Origin: Microbacterium ginsengisoli
GTDB taxonomy: Bacteria; Actinomycetota; Actinomycetes; Actinomycetales; Microbacteriaceae
Direction: 5' to 3'
Assembly: GCF_000956535.1 (NCBI RefSeq)
Contig: NZ_JYIY01000068.1
Span: 17,826 to 81,825 of the forward strand
Length of the DNA: 64,000 nucleotides
Under the pieces are notes generated by a model that worked only from the letters and a program-made list of their open reading frames with translations, was not told the origin of the DNA and ran no database searches. This document shows, in pieces, positions 8,526 to 17,564 of the stretch. The translations under genes and the position numbers were made by a program. The stretch's first letter is position 1. Each line of letters opens with the position of its first letter.

Positions 8526-9670
8526 GCGTCGCCTCCGTCGAGGGATGCCTCGTAGTCGGCGAGCCAGCGCGCCTGCTCGGCCATCAGCGGGTGATCGTCG
8601 GTGTAGACGTGGGCGAACATGCTGGGCGCCTCGGGTGCGGTCAGGGTAACGGCGCGGGTGCGCACGTCATCGGCGTGCGCGGCGGCGCCCTCGTCGACCT
8701 CGTCGAAGAAGGCGGCGGATGCCCCGCGGCCCTCGAGGTAGGTGCGCAGGCGCGCGATCGGGTCGCGCAGCGCCCAGCCCTCCTCCTCCGAACCGGTGCG
8801 GTATTTCGTGGGGTCGTCGCTCGTGGTGTGCGCACCGCGACGGTAGGTCACCGCCTCGATGGCCGACGGGCCCTCGCCCGCGCGGGCGGCCTCGAGCGCG
8901 TGGCGGGTGACGGCGTAGCTGATGAGGACGTCGTTGCCGTCGATGCGGTGGCTCGGCATGCCGTAGCCGTAGCCGCGGCGCGAGAGCGCCGTGCGCGACT
9001 GCACCGCGACCGGCACCGAGATCGCCCACTGGTTGTTCTGCAGGAAGAAGACCTGCGGGGTGCGGTAGCTCGCGGCGAAGACCATCGCCTCGTGCACGTC
9101 GCCCTGGCTGGACGCGCCGTCGCCGTAGTAGACGATGACTGCCTCGTCGCGCTCGGGGTCGCCGGTGCCGGTGCGGCCGTCGAACACGAGGCCCATGCCG
9201 TAGCCGGTGGCGTGCAGGGTCTGCGAACCGAGCACGAGCGTGTAGAGGCGCGTGTTTCCGTTGGCCGGGTCAAGGGGGTTCCAGCCGCCGTGGGAGACGC
9301 CGCGCATGAGGCGGATGATGCCGACCGGGTCCACACCGCGGATCGTCGCGACGATGTGCTCGCGGTAGGAGGGGAAGATGTGGTCCTGCGGTCGTGCCGC
9401 GCGGATCGAGCCGACCTGTGCGGCCTCCTGGCCGAAGCTCGGCGGCCAGAGGGCGAGCTGGCCCTGCCGCTGCAGGTTGGTCGCCTGCCGGTCGAACGCG
9501 CGCGAGGTCACCATGTCGCGGTAGAAGGTCTCGAGGTCGGTCTCGGTGAGCGCCTCGACGAGTGGCAGGAAGGGTTCCGCCGACGGCGTCGGGGCGTACG
9601 AGCCGTCGGCGGCCAGCACGCTGATGATCTCGGGGTCGGCGGGCGGGGCCACGTCGTCGAGCGGAGTCAC
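8522..9670 (-). CDS. bkdA: 2-oxoacid dehydrogenase E1 component, alpha subunit
   Basis: 382 aa. The thiamine-diphosphate/Mg motif is visible as YYGDGASSQGDVHEAMVFAASYRTPQVFF, and the phosphorylation-loop equivalent YRRGAHTTSDDPTKYR is present. It decarboxylates branched-chain 2-oxoacids in complex with E1-beta. I chose the GTG at 9670 (VTPLDDVAPP), just behind the stop of the aminotransferase gene; the open frame continues much further upstream but that part is antisense-like read-through of the aminotransferase gene in another frame. Start is therefore moderately certain. Cotranscribed with E1-beta and E2. Confidence 0.88.
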   Translation of the reverse strand: MTPLDDVAPPADPEIISVLAADGSYAPTPSAEPFLPLVEALTETDLETFYRDMVTSRAFDRQATNLQRQGQLALWPPSFGQEAAQVGSIRAARPQDHIFPSYREHIVATIRGVDPVGIIRLMRGVSHGGWNPLDPANGNTRLYTLVLGSQTLHATGYGMGLVFDGRTGTGDPERDEAVIVYYGDGASSQGDVHEAMVFAASYRTPQVFFLQNNQWAISVPVAVQSRTALSRRGYGYGMPSHRIDGNDVLISYAVTRHALEAARAGEGPSAIEAVTYRRGAHTTSDDPTKYRTGSEEEGWALRDPIARLRTYLEGRGASAAFFDEVDEGAAAHADDVRTRAVTLTAPEAPSMFAHVYTDDHPLMAEQARWLADYEASLDGGDA

Positions 9671-9675
9671 GGTGT

Positions 9676-10779
9676 CTACGCTAACGCGAGCGCCGGATGC
9701 CCCTTCGCGAGAGTATCTACAACGGATGCCGCGATCTGCAGGACCTTCTCGACAGTCTCGGCCTCTCCGATCGAGATGCGCAGGCCGTCGTCCCCGTAGG
9801 GACGCACGATGATGCCGCCCTCGTCGAAGGTCGCGGCGATGCGCTGGCTGTCGGCGCGGGTGTCGAGCCAGACGAAGTTGCCCTGCGTCTCGGGCACGCG
9901 CCAGCCCTGGGCACGCAAGCCGTCGACGAGGGCCGCGCGCCGGTCGGTGAGCTCGCGCACGCGGTCGAGCAGCTCGGCTTCGGCGTCCAGGCTGACGAGC
10001 GCCGCCGACTCGGCCGCAGCCGTCACCGACAGCGGGATGGCGGTGGAGCGGGCGAGGTCGAGCACGCGCCGGTGGCCGACGGCGTAGCCGACACGCAGAC
10101 CCGCGAGGCCGTACGCCTTGGAGAAGGTGCGCAGGGCGACGACGTTGGGACGGATGACACCGAGCTCGCGCAGCCCGTCGACGGCCTCGGGGTCGGTGAC
10201 GAACTCGGCGTACGCCTCGTCGAGGATGACGAGCACATCGGCGGGGATCCGCGCGAGGAACTGCTCGAACTCGGTCTGCGTGACGATCGGCCCGGTGGGG
10301 TTGTTCGGGCTGCAGACGATGATCAGTCGCGTGCGATCGGTGACCGCAGCGGCCATCGCGTCGAGGTCGTGGCGACCGTCGGCGAGCAGGGGCACCTCGA
10401 CGGCGGTCGCGCCGGCGATCTTCACGTGCCCGGGGTAGGCCTCGAACGAGCGCCACGCGTAGATGATCTCGTCGCCGGGTCCGGATGTCGCGAGCACCAG
10501 CTGCAGCAGGATCGACACACTGCCGGCGGCGATGTGCACCTCGTCGGCGGTGACCCCGAAACGCTCGGCGAGACGTGCGCGCAGGAGGGCGGCGGAGGCA
10601 TCCGGGTAGCGGTTCACTCCCGTGGCACCCTGCAGTGCGGCGACGACGCTCGGCAGCGGCTCGAACGGATTCTCGTTGCTCGAGAGCTTGAACGCATCGG
10701 CGCCGGCCTGGCGTCCCTGGCGGTACGGGGGGAGCGCCGCGATGTCGGCGCGGGCGCGGATCGGGAGCGAATCGGTCAC
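9676..10779 (-). CDS. hisC: Histidinol-phosphate/aromatic aminotransferase (PLP, class I/II)
   Basis: 367 aa, fold-type I PLP aminotransferase. FKLSSNENPFEPLPSV, the SPNNPTG segment, the PLP-binding lysine in RTFSKAYGLAGLRVGY and the C-terminal RPYGDDGLRISIG match HisC proteins. It precedes the 2-oxoacid dehydrogenase genes by 5 bp, so it is probably cotranscribed. Because no other his genes are near, a role as an aromatic or branched-chain aminotransferase feeding the dehydrogenase is as plausible as histidine synthesis; in actinobacteria such genes are often the second, aromatic paralogue. The start ATG at 10779 gives a standard N-terminus. Confidence 0.82.
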   Translation of the reverse strand: MTDSLPIRARADIAALPPYRQGRQAGADAFKLSSNENPFEPLPSVVAALQGATGVNRYPDASAALLRARLAERFGVTADEVHIAAGSVSILLQLVLATSGPGDEIIYAWRSFEAYPGHVKIAGATAVEVPLLADGRHDLDAMAAAVTDRTRLIIVCSPNNPTGPIVTQTEFEQFLARIPADVLVILDEAYAEFVTDPEAVDGLRELGVIRPNVVALRTFSKAYGLAGLRVGYAVGHRRVLDLARSTAIPLSVTAAAESAALVSLDAEAELLDRVRELTDRRAALVDGLRAQGWRVPETQGNFVWLDTRADSQRIAATFDEGGIIVRPYGDDGLRISIGEAETVEKVLQIAASVVDTLAKGHPALALA

Positions 10780-10863
10780 GTGCCGAGTCTAGGAGCGGGC
10801 GCACCGCGGCATCCGCGTCCGGAGCGCTTCCGGCCCGAGGATGCCGCGTGGGAGACTGCGCGC

Positions 10864-11253
10864 ATGGGATTCCTCATCCGCGCCGTCGTGAACGCCTTCG
10901 CCATCTGGGTCGTGACCCTGATTCCCGTGTTGGGTGTCGTCGTGATCCCGTTCGCACCCGGCGAGACGCTGCAGCTGGTGATCACACTGCTGGCGGTCGC
11001 GGCGATCTTCGCGATCGTGAACTCGATCGTCGGCACGATCGTGAAGATCCTGACCTTCCCCCTCTACGTGCTCACGCTCGGCCTCTTCTCGCTCATCGTG
11101 AACGGCTTCCTGCTGTGGCTCACCGCGTGGATCACGGGGCTGTGGAACTGGGGCCTTCGCATCGACGGCTTCTGGTGGGGAGTGGTGGCGGCGATCGTGA
11201 TCTCGCTCATCAACTGGATCGCCGGCATCATCATCCGGCCCCGCCGCCGCTGA
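10864..11253 (+). CDS. Phage-holin-4-2-family (PF04020-like) membrane protein
   Basis: 129 aa with four hydrophobic helices. MGFLIRAVVNAFAIWVVTLI at the start and the central NSIVGTIVKILTFPLYVLTLGLFSLIVNGFLLWL are typical of the YvlD/PF04020 family of small membrane proteins, named after phage holins but widespread in bacterial chromosomes and not phage-linked here. Its last 23 bp overlap the end of the convergent gene on the other strand. No partner function visible. Confidence 0.8.
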   Translation: MGFLIRAVVNAFAIWVVTLIPVLGVVVIPFAPGETLQLVITLLAVAAIFAIVNSIVGTIVKILTFPLYVLTLGLFSLIVNGFLLWLTAWITGLWNWGLRIDGFWWGVVAAIVISLINWIAGIIIRPRRR

Positions 11254-12622
11254 CGTCCCCGCCCGTTCGGCTGCCCAGCGGCCTGTGGAGCGACGGGTCG
11301 AGACCCGGCGTGGGCGTCGGCGCGGGTGTGGGTACCGCCTCGGCCGAGTAGGCGAAGGTCTCGACGCTGACAGCCGCGTCGTAGACGGCGAGCCGCTGCT
11401 CGAGGGCGGCGAGCCGCGGATCACCCGAGGCATCCGCCCGCCGTGCCGTCTCGAGATACGCGCCACCGTCGTGGGCCGGCATCGTGACGTCGTGCGGGCC
11501 GGTGGCGGGGTCGACGACCCGACCGATCGTGACGCCACCGTCCGCGCCGGGAGCGGCCGCGCTCGGCGGAGCGGCGAGGGCGGCGATCGGGTCGTCGTCG
11601 TGCCGCACATCGACGACGAGGGTGGCCGGATCGACGTCGACGGCGACGGGGGACCCGAACGTCGCGAGCACGGGCACGTCGTACTCCCCGGATGCCGCGA
11701 GGTGGGCGGCGACCATCGCGCCCTGCGAGTAACCCGTGACCTGCACTGTGTCGCCGCGCTGCGCACCCGCGGCTTCGAGCGCCTGTGCGACGGCGGCCGA
11801 CGAGGTCGACGCGTCACCCTCGTACAGCGCGAGGTTCGCGGTGTTGTCCCACGTCGATGACCCGTCGGTGCCGGCGATGTACGCGGCGTACGCCCGGCTG
11901 CCGTCGGACATCGTGTAGCGCTCGATACGCACCCGCGCCTCTCCCGTGGGCACGCGCGCGTAGAGGTCGGCCAGCCCGGCGGGGCGGCCGGTCGCAGCGC
12001 CCACGGGCTGGGGCAGGAGGGTGACAGCGGGCACGGAGCCGCCCAGACGCGCGCCGCGCGTGACGCGGCCGGGCGCATCGGCACCCCGCAGTGCGCCGCG
12101 CGCACCGAGCACGAGCGCGAGAGCGCCGATGCCGAGGGCGCCGGTGAGGCCGACGATCGGCACACCCCACGCGGAGAGCTGGCGCCACACCTCGTCGGAG
12201 CGGCCGGTCGCGGCCAGCTCGGAGGCATCGGCGATGTCCGACGCTGCCGGCCATCGCGCCCTGAGTCCGTCGATCGACACGTCGATCTCGGCCACACGAC
12301 CGTGGTCGCCCGAGGTCTCGGCGAGGGCCCGCTCGGCGCGCAGCTCGACGAGCTCGTACGCGGCCGCTGTGTTCTCGAGCGCGTCGGCGAGGTAGGCGAC
12401 ATCGGCCACCAGCACACCGGTTCCGCTCACGAGCGTCGATGTCGCCACCTCGAATCGGCCGCCGTGAGGGAACACCGCGAAGCTCAGTTCACGCACCCGC
12501 CGAGCCGCCTCTCCCGCAGCCGACGCGAGCGGGGCGAGGGCGCGCACCCGCTCGGCCGCGGCGCGCAGGGTCGCGGTGTCGACGGCGACGGTGCCGCCGG
12601 AGCGGATGTCGACGTCGCTCAC
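11231..12622 (-). CDS. Secretion-style helical N-domain joined to alpha/beta-hydrolase domain
   Basis: 463 aa. Residues 1-120 are Ala-rich helices resembling WXG100/ESX-type or PE-like N-domains (TATLRAAAERVRALAPLASAAGEAARRV), followed by a hydrophobic segment around residues 150-172 (VPIVGLTGALGIGALALVLG), then a hydrolase domain with the nucleophile elbow GYSQGA near residue 295 and a C-terminal Pro/Thr-rich tail. The layout suggests a membrane-anchored or surface lipase/esterase. It overlaps the stop of the small downstream gene's partner at 12619-12622, so the two genes form an operon. Substrate unknown. Confidence 0.6.
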   Translation of the reverse strand: MSDVDIRSGGTVAVDTATLRAAAERVRALAPLASAAGEAARRVRELSFAVFPHGGRFEVATSTLVSGTGVLVADVAYLADALENTAAAYELVELRAERALAETSGDHGRVAEIDVSIDGLRARWPAASDIADASELAATGRSDEVWRQLSAWGVPIVGLTGALGIGALALVLGARGALRGADAPGRVTRGARLGGSVPAVTLLPQPVGAATGRPAGLADLYARVPTGEARVRIERYTMSDGSRAYAAYIAGTDGSSTWDNTANLALYEGDASTSSAAVAQALEAAGAQRGDTVQVTGYSQGAMVAAHLAASGEYDVPVLATFGSPVAVDVDPATLVVDVRHDDDPIAALAAPPSAAAPGADGGVTIGRVVDPATGPHDVTMPAHDGGAYLETARRADASGDPRLAALEQRLAVYDAAVSVETFAYSAEAVPTPAPTPTPGLDPSLHRPLGSRTGGDVSGGGAG

Positions 12623-12882
12623 GGCGCCCCCACGCCCGCCAGCAGCGTCGCCTGCACCCAGCGCGCATCATCGGCCGCGACCCGTGCGCGGCGGCGCGTG
12701 CGGTCGGCGAGGGAGCACGTGGCATCCCATCGGGTCGCGAAGGCGAGCATCGCCTCGGACTGCCACTGCAGTTCGGGGGCGATGCGGGCGGCGGCGACCG
12801 ACAGGTCGCCCACCAGGTCGGCGAGGTGGTCGAACGCGGCGATCAGGGCGGCGACCTCGACGGGGGTGGCAGCGGCTGGCAT
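12619..12882 (-). CDS. Small WXG100-like helical protein
   Basis: 87 aa, almost entirely helical and Ala-rich: MPAAATPVEVAALIAAFDHL... with a single central Trp motif (LQWQSEAM) and a second at W in RWDATC. The size and position directly before a gene with a similar helical N-domain suggest a WXG100-like partner, but the canonical WxG turn is not seen. Its stop overlaps the start of the hydrolase gene by 4 bp, so the two are cotranslated. Start at ATG 12882. Confidence 0.5.
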   Translation of the reverse strand: MPAAATPVEVAALIAAFDHLADLVGDLSVAAARIAPELQWQSEAMLAFATRWDATCSLADRTRRRARVAADDARWVQATLLAGVGAP

Positions 12883-12996
12883 ACGGCCACGCTCGCGCAC
12901 GGCATCCCGCACGAGGCAGGTGAGAGCACGACCGGGGGACAAACCGGGCGGTCCCGCCCCTGGGCAGGAGGCCGTGCACGGGGCCAGAATGGAGCA

Positions 12997-13500
12997 ATGC
13001 CCTCGTCCGCACCGTTCCGCGTCGTCTTCGTGTGCACCGGCAACATCTGCCGTTCCCCGATGGCCGAGGTCGTGTTCCGCACGCTCGCCCAGCAGGCCGG
13101 CCTCGGCGACCGCGTCGCCTCGTCGAGCTCGGGCACCGGCGACTGGCACGTCGGCGAGCGCGCCGACCCCCGCACGCTCGACGCCCTCGAGCGCCGCGGG
13201 TACGACGGCAGCCGGCACCGCGCGCGCCAGTTCTCGTTCGCCGACTTCGACTCGAGCGACCTCGTCGTCGTGCTCGACCGCGCCCACGAGCGCATCCTGC
13301 GGGGCTGGTCGCGGGACGACAACGACGCAGACAAGATCGCGCTGCTGCGCTCGTTCGACGCGGAGGCGGGCGACCATCTGGACGTGCCCGACCCGTACTA
13401 CGCCGGCCCCGACAAGTTCGACGGCGTGCTCACTATGATTGAGAAGGCCTGCCGGGCGCTCTTCCGGCAGCTCGAGCCCGCCCTCCGTTCCGCGGGCTGA
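12997..13500 (+). CDS. Low-molecular-weight protein-tyrosine phosphatase
   Basis: 167 aa. P-loop CTGNICRS at C13-R19 and the general-acid loop VPDPYYAGPDKF are intact, so it should be an active LMW tyrosine phosphatase (EC 3.1.3.48 type); such enzymes in actinobacteria resemble M. tuberculosis PtpA. Preceded by GGAGCA at the ATG. It lies 23 bp before purB on the same strand, so it may be cotranscribed, though no functional link to purine synthesis is known. Confidence 0.9.
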   Translation: MPSSAPFRVVFVCTGNICRSPMAEVVFRTLAQQAGLGDRVASSSSGTGDWHVGERADPRTLDALERRGYDGSRHRARQFSFADFDSSDLVVVLDRAHERILRGWSRDDNDADKIALLRSFDAEAGDHLDVPDPYYAGPDKFDGVLTMIEKACRALFRQLEPALRSAG

Positions 13501-13523
13501 CCTTCTCCCGACAGGAGTCCTCC

Positions 13524-14906
13524 GTGTCGTCGTCGTTCCCCGTGCAGCCCCTCAGCCCCCTCGACGGCCGGTACCGCGCCGCGGTCGCCGAGCTCGGCGA
13601 GTACCTCTCCGAGGCGGGCCTCAACCGCGCCCGCGTCGAGGTGGAGGTCGAGTGGCTGATCGCCCTGACCAACGAGAGCGCGTTCGGCACCTCCCCGCTC
13701 GACGAGGTCGCCCAGGACCGACTGCGCCTGCTGTACCTCGACTACGGCCAGGCCGAGATCGACTGGCTCGCCGAGCGCGAGGCCGTCACCCGCCATGACG
13801 TGAAGGCCGTCGAGTACCTCGTGCGCGACCGGCTCGCGCAGCTCGGGCTCGACCGGCTCGCCGAGCTCACTCACTTCGCCTGCACGAGCGAGGACATCAA
13901 CTCCACCGCGTACGCGCTGACCGTCAAGCGTGCCGTGCACGACGTGTGGCTGCCGAAGCTGCGCGCGGTCATCGCCGCCCTGTCGGCCCTCGCCGAGAAG
14001 CATCGGGATGCCGCGATGCTCGCCCGCACCCATGGGCAGCCCGCGACCCCCACCACCATGGGCAAAGAGCTCGCGGTGTTCGTCTGGCGTCTTCAGCGGG
14101 TCGAGCGGCAGATCGCGGCATCCGAGTTCCTCGCGAAGTTCTCGGGCGCGACCGGCACCTGGTCGGCGCACCTGGCCGCCGCCCCCGACGTCAACTGGCG
14201 TCTGGTCGCGAGCCGCTTCATCGAGCACCTCGGGCTCGGGTTCAACCCGCTCACCACGCAGATCGAGTCGCACGACTGGCAGGTCGAGCTGTACGACCGC
14301 GTGCGCCATGCCGGGGGCATCCTTCACAATCTCGCGACCGACATCTGGACCTACATCTCGCTCGGGTACTTCGCGCAGATCCCCGTCGCGGGCGCGACGG
14401 GATCGTCGACGATGCCGCACAAGATCAACCCGATCCGCTTCGAGAACGCCGAGGCCAACCTCGAGATCTCCGCAGGCATCCTGCAGACCCTCGGCCAGAC
14501 GCTCGTCACGAGCCGCCTGCAGCGTGACCTGACCGACTCGACCACGCAGCGCAACATCGGCGTCGCGTTCGGCCACTCGCTGCTCGCGCTCGACAACCTG
14601 CTGCGCGGGCTCGGCGAGATCTCGCTGCGCGACGACGTGCTGCTGGCCGACCTCGACGGCAACTGGGAGGTGCTCGCCGAGGCCATCCAGACCGTCGTGC
14701 GGGCGGAGGTCACCGCAGGCAATTCGACGATCACCGACCCCTACGCGCTGCTGAAGGACCTCACGCGCGGGCGGCGGGTCGGGGCATCCGATCTCGCCGA
14801 CTTCGTCTCGCAGCTCGACATCTCGGATGCCGCGAAGCAGCGCCTGCTGACGCTGACGCCGGCGACGTACACGGGCATCGCGTCGGAGCTCGTCGAGCTG
14901 ATCTGA
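13524..14906 (+). CDS. purB: Adenylosuccinate lyase
   Basis: 460 aa. Catalyses fumarate release from SAICAR and adenylosuccinate in purine synthesis. The superfamily signature GSSTMPHKINPIRFENAE is present, as are the catalytic histidine regions (TSEDINSTAYAL and ARTHGQPATPTTMGKEL). Starts with GTG at 13524, eight bases behind an ACAGGAG ribosome-binding site. Length and motifs are those of the E. coli-type PurB. Housekeeping gene. Confidence 0.96.
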   Translation: MSSSFPVQPLSPLDGRYRAAVAELGEYLSEAGLNRARVEVEVEWLIALTNESAFGTSPLDEVAQDRLRLLYLDYGQAEIDWLAEREAVTRHDVKAVEYLVRDRLAQLGLDRLAELTHFACTSEDINSTAYALTVKRAVHDVWLPKLRAVIAALSALAEKHRDAAMLARTHGQPATPTTMGKELAVFVWRLQRVERQIAASEFLAKFSGATGTWSAHLAAAPDVNWRLVASRFIEHLGLGFNPLTTQIESHDWQVELYDRVRHAGGILHNLATDIWTYISLGYFAQIPVAGATGSSTMPHKINPIRFENAEANLEISAGILQTLGQTLVTSRLQRDLTDSTTQRNIGVAFGHSLLALDNLLRGLGEISLRDDVLLADLDGNWEVLAEAIQTVVRAEVTAGNSTITDPYALLKDLTRGRRVGASDLADFVSQLDISDAAKQRLLTLTPATYTGIASELVELI

Positions 14907-14932
14907 CGGCGACGGGCGAGCAGCAGCGGCGG

Positions 14933-15262
14933 CTACGGAGCGTCGGCGCCCGAGTCCGCGTCGTTCTTCTCGGCCTTCTGGGCGTCCTTGGTGAGCAGCA
15001 CCGGGCCGTCGATGGTCTTCGTGACCTGCGCCGGGTCGACCACGAGCACGAGCAGCGCGATGACGACGAGCGTCACGACGAACGTGATGCCTGCGGCGAT
15101 GAGTCCGATCACCAGGGCGTGCTGGCCCTGACCCGAGAAGCGGTCCTGGAAGAAGCCCATCGAGATCAGCACGACGACGCCCGCGAACACGGCGGCGGCG
15201 AGGGCGAGCCCGAGCAGCTGGACGGGCTTGAACAGGTCGCGGCGGGTGGGCTTGTCGGTCAT
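14933..15262 (-). CDS. Small two-helix membrane protein, unknown function
   Basis: 109 aa. Begins MTDKPTRRDLFKPVQLLGLA, then two hydrophobic helices around residues 15-37 and 48-72 separated by a short loop (FFQDRFSGQGQH), and a charged Lys/Asp-rich C-terminal tail. No known family recognised. It overlaps the end of the upstream membrane-protein gene by 4 bp, so both are cotranslated; both probably act in the membrane. Convergent with purB, 26 bp away. Confidence 0.7.
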   Translation of the reverse strand: MTDKPTRRDLFKPVQLLGLALAAAVFAGVVVLISMGFFQDRFSGQGQHALVIGLIAAGITFVVTLVVIALLVLVVDPAQVTKTIDGPVLLTKDAQKAEKNDADSGADAP

Positions 15263-15954
15263 GCGCGGTCCTTCGACGGGTCTGCGGTCGCGAGCGCATC
15301 GGCGGGCGCGGTGGGGCGTCGCGGCGAGAGGCCGGCGATCGCGAGGTAGACGGCGATGATGGCGGCGTATCCGCCGAAGACGCCGACGCCGATGGCGGTA
15401 CCCGTGAGGGTGAACGACTGGTTCGCCTCGGCGATGTAGTACGGCAGCACGTACTGCGGGCTGATGAACAGCATCCCCACCGCCAGCAGCACCGTGATGG
15501 CCCCGACGATCAGGCCGTCACGGGCATCGGATGCCGCCGCTGTGCCTCGTGCACTGCGGCGCACCGCGCGCCCGCCCGCGATGCCCTCGATGAGCCCGGT
15601 GACGAGCGCCCAGACGATGACGAGGACGAACAGCAGCACGGTCGAGCGGATCACGGCGACACCCGCGACCATGCCGGCGACGAGGGTGAGGACGCCGAGC
15701 ACGAGGGGAAGTGTGCGCTGGCCGCGGGGGTACACGAGCCAGGCCGAGAGCAGGAACACGAGGGCGGTCGTGATCGCGAATCCGCTGAACACCGACAGTC
15801 CGACCGAGGCGGAGTGGTCGGCGGAGAACGTGATCATCGCCGCCGCGATCGCCGCGAACACGGCGCGCGCCAACTGCAGGTGGCGCACCTCGAAGGCGCG
15901 GGCGGTGGGAGCGTCGGGCACGGGGAAACCTCGGAAAGCGGCAGAGTCGATCAA
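15259..15954 (-). CDS. Multi-helix membrane protein, DUF308/HdeD-like
   Basis: 231 aa with about six hydrophobic segments in pairs and short loops, which resembles the HdeD/DUF308 fold. Homologues in Microbacteriaceae are sometimes labelled acyl-CoA synthetase, but nothing in the sequence supports an enzyme: no AMP-binding motif, only helices. The family link is by general pattern, not by a motif. Operon with the following two-helix protein. Confidence 0.55.
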   Translation of the reverse strand: MIDSAAFRGFPVPDAPTARAFEVRHLQLARAVFAAIAAAMITFSADHSASVGLSVFSGFAITTALVFLLSAWLVYPRGQRTLPLVLGVLTLVAGMVAGVAVIRSTVLLFVLVIVWALVTGLIEGIAGGRAVRRSARGTAAASDARDGLIVGAITVLLAVGMLFISPQYVLPYYIAEANQSFTLTGTAIGVGVFGGYAAIIAVYLAIAGLSPRRPTAPADALATADPSKDRA

Positions 15955-15990
15955 GTCTACGTCTCGCCGGCTGTGAACCGAGGGGTCCGG

Positions 15991-17076
15991 TCAGCCCCCG
16001 ACGGTCGTGAGGGCGGGGTAGTCGGTGTAGCCGCGCGCGTCCGGCCCATAGACGCTCGCCTGGTCGACCGCGTTCTCGTCGGCACCCTCCCGCCAGCGGG
16101 CGACGAGGTCGGGGTTCGCGATCAGCGCGCGTCCGACGGCGACGGCGTCCGCGACTCCGGAGGAGACGAGGGTTTCGGCCTCGTCCCGGGTCGTGGGGCT
16201 CGCGACTCCGGAGTTGGCGACCACCACGCCGCCGAACCGTCGACGCAGATCCCGCACGAGCGATCCGTCGAGGTCGGGGTGCAGCACGCTGAGGTACGCG
16301 AGACCGAGCGGGGCGACCCCGTCGACGAGGGCCTCATAGGTCGCGCGGACGTCCGCGGCATCCTTCTCCCAGACGTCCTGGATGTTGCGCTCCGGCGAGA
16401 TGCGCAGGCCCACCCGAGCCGCACCGACCTCGGCGGCCACGGCGCGGGTGACCTCGATCACGAAGCGGGCACGGGCGGCGGGACTGCCGCCATAGCCGTC
16501 GGTGCGCACGTTGGACGCCGGCGAAAGGAACTGGTGCAGCAGGTAGCCGTTGGCGGAATGCACCTCGACCCCGTCGAGTCCGGCGGCGATCGCGCGGCGG
16601 GCGGCGAGCACGAACTCGTCGCGCACGATCTCCAGCTCCGCGCCGTCGAGGGCGTGCGGCACGGGATAGGGCTTCTTGGATCCGTCGGGCACCCGCACCT
16701 CGCCCTCGATGGCGATCGCCGACGGCGCCACGATGCGCGCCGTTCCGGTGATCTCCGGGTGCGAGACGCGGCCGCCGTTCATGAGCTGGGCGAACACGTG
16801 TCCGCCGGCGGCGTGCACCGCGTCGGCGACGAGCGCCCAGCCGGCCGCCTGCTCCTCGGAGGCGATGCCGGGCTGCCCGGGGTACGCCTTCGACTCGGCA
16901 CTCGGGAAGGTGCCCTCGGTGATGAGCAGACCCGCCGTCGCACGCTGGGCGTAGTACTCGGCGATGAGCGGCGTGGCGACGGCGTCCGTCCCGGCGCGCA
17001 GGCGGGTCATCGGCGCCATCACCAGCCGGTTCGGGAGTTCCAGGAGGCCGACGGTGACGGGGGTGAGCAGCTGCAC
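15991..17076 (-). CDS. Old-yellow-enzyme family alkene reductase (NemA-like)
   Basis: 361 aa FMN-dependent TIM barrel that reduces activated C=C bonds or nitrate esters with NADPH. Visible: LPNRLVMAPMTRLRA near the N-terminus, the FMN/substrate segment QLMNGGRVSHPE, the signature HSANGYLLHQFLSPASNVRTDGYGG with the conserved catalytic Tyr nearby, and the phosphate-binding VGRALIANPDL at the C-terminus. The GTG at 17076 gives the normal 360-residue length; the longer upstream frame adds an Arg-rich non-conserved stretch. Possible stress or xenobiotic role. Confidence 0.88.
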   Translation of the reverse strand: MQLLTPVTVGLLELPNRLVMAPMTRLRAGTDAVATPLIAEYYAQRATAGLLITEGTFPSAESKAYPGQPGIASEEQAAGWALVADAVHAAGGHVFAQLMNGGRVSHPEITGTARIVAPSAIAIEGEVRVPDGSKKPYPVPHALDGAELEIVRDEFVLAARRAIAAGLDGVEVHSANGYLLHQFLSPASNVRTDGYGGSPAARARFVIEVTRAVAAEVGAARVGLRISPERNIQDVWEKDAADVRATYEALVDGVAPLGLAYLSVLHPDLDGSLVRDLRRRFGGVVVANSGVASPTTRDEAETLVSSGVADAVAVGRALIANPDLVARWREGADENAVDQASVYGPDARGYTDYPALTTVGG

Positions 17077-17196
17077 GGGCGGGTCCAATCGATCGGGGAT
17101 GCCGCCGGACACAACCCGTCGCGGAGGTTGCCTATTCCGTCGGGCGGCGCGGCGCGGCATCCTGGTGTGCACCGCACGTTCACGAGAGGGGTCCCG

Positions 17197-17562
17197 ATGC
17201 TCGTGCAGGTCGCCCAGCATGCCGATGATCTCGCGCGCGCCACCGCCTGGTACTCGACGCTGCTCGCGCGCGAGCCCGTCGCGGCGTTCGATCCGCCGGG
17301 GCTCGTGTTCTTCGACCTCGACGGGGTGCGACTGCTCGTCGATCGCGCGGCGCCGTCAGCGCTGATCTACCTGCGTGTCGACGACATCGACGAGGCGGTG
17401 GCGCGGGCGCGCGATGCCGGTACCGAGGTGGTCACGCCGCCGCATCCGATCTTCTCCCACCACGACGACAGCCTCGGTCCCGCAGGCTCCGACGAGTGGC
17501 AGGCGTTCGTGCGCGACTCGGAGGGGAACCTCGTCGGGCTCGTCGAGCAGCGACTCGGCTGA
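17197..17562 (+). CDS. VOC (glyoxalase/dioxygenase fold) protein
   Basis: 121 aa, one VOC module pair: MLVQVAQHADDLARATAWYSTLL and WQAFVRDSEGNLVGLVEQ (the terminal Glu/metal-ligand region) are typical. Preceded by GAGAGGGGT. Function of individual members of this family cannot be read from sequence; small-molecule isomerase, dioxygenase or resistance-binding roles are possible. It is convergent with the dienelactone-hydrolase gene and separated by 2 bp. Confidence 0.8.
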   Translation: MLVQVAQHADDLARATAWYSTLLAREPVAAFDPPGLVFFDLDGVRLLVDRAAPSALIYLRVDDIDEAVARARDAGTEVVTPPHPIFSHHDDSLGPAGSDEWQAFVRDSEGNLVGLVEQRLG

Positions 17563-17564
17563 GC

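Noticed and set aside
9676..10779. Histidine biosynthesis operon
   Set aside because: No other his gene is present; the gene is linked to 2-oxoacid dehydrogenase genes instead.
10864..11253. Prophage remnant because of a holin-like gene
   Set aside because: PF04020 proteins are common chromosomal membrane proteins and no phage gene is near.
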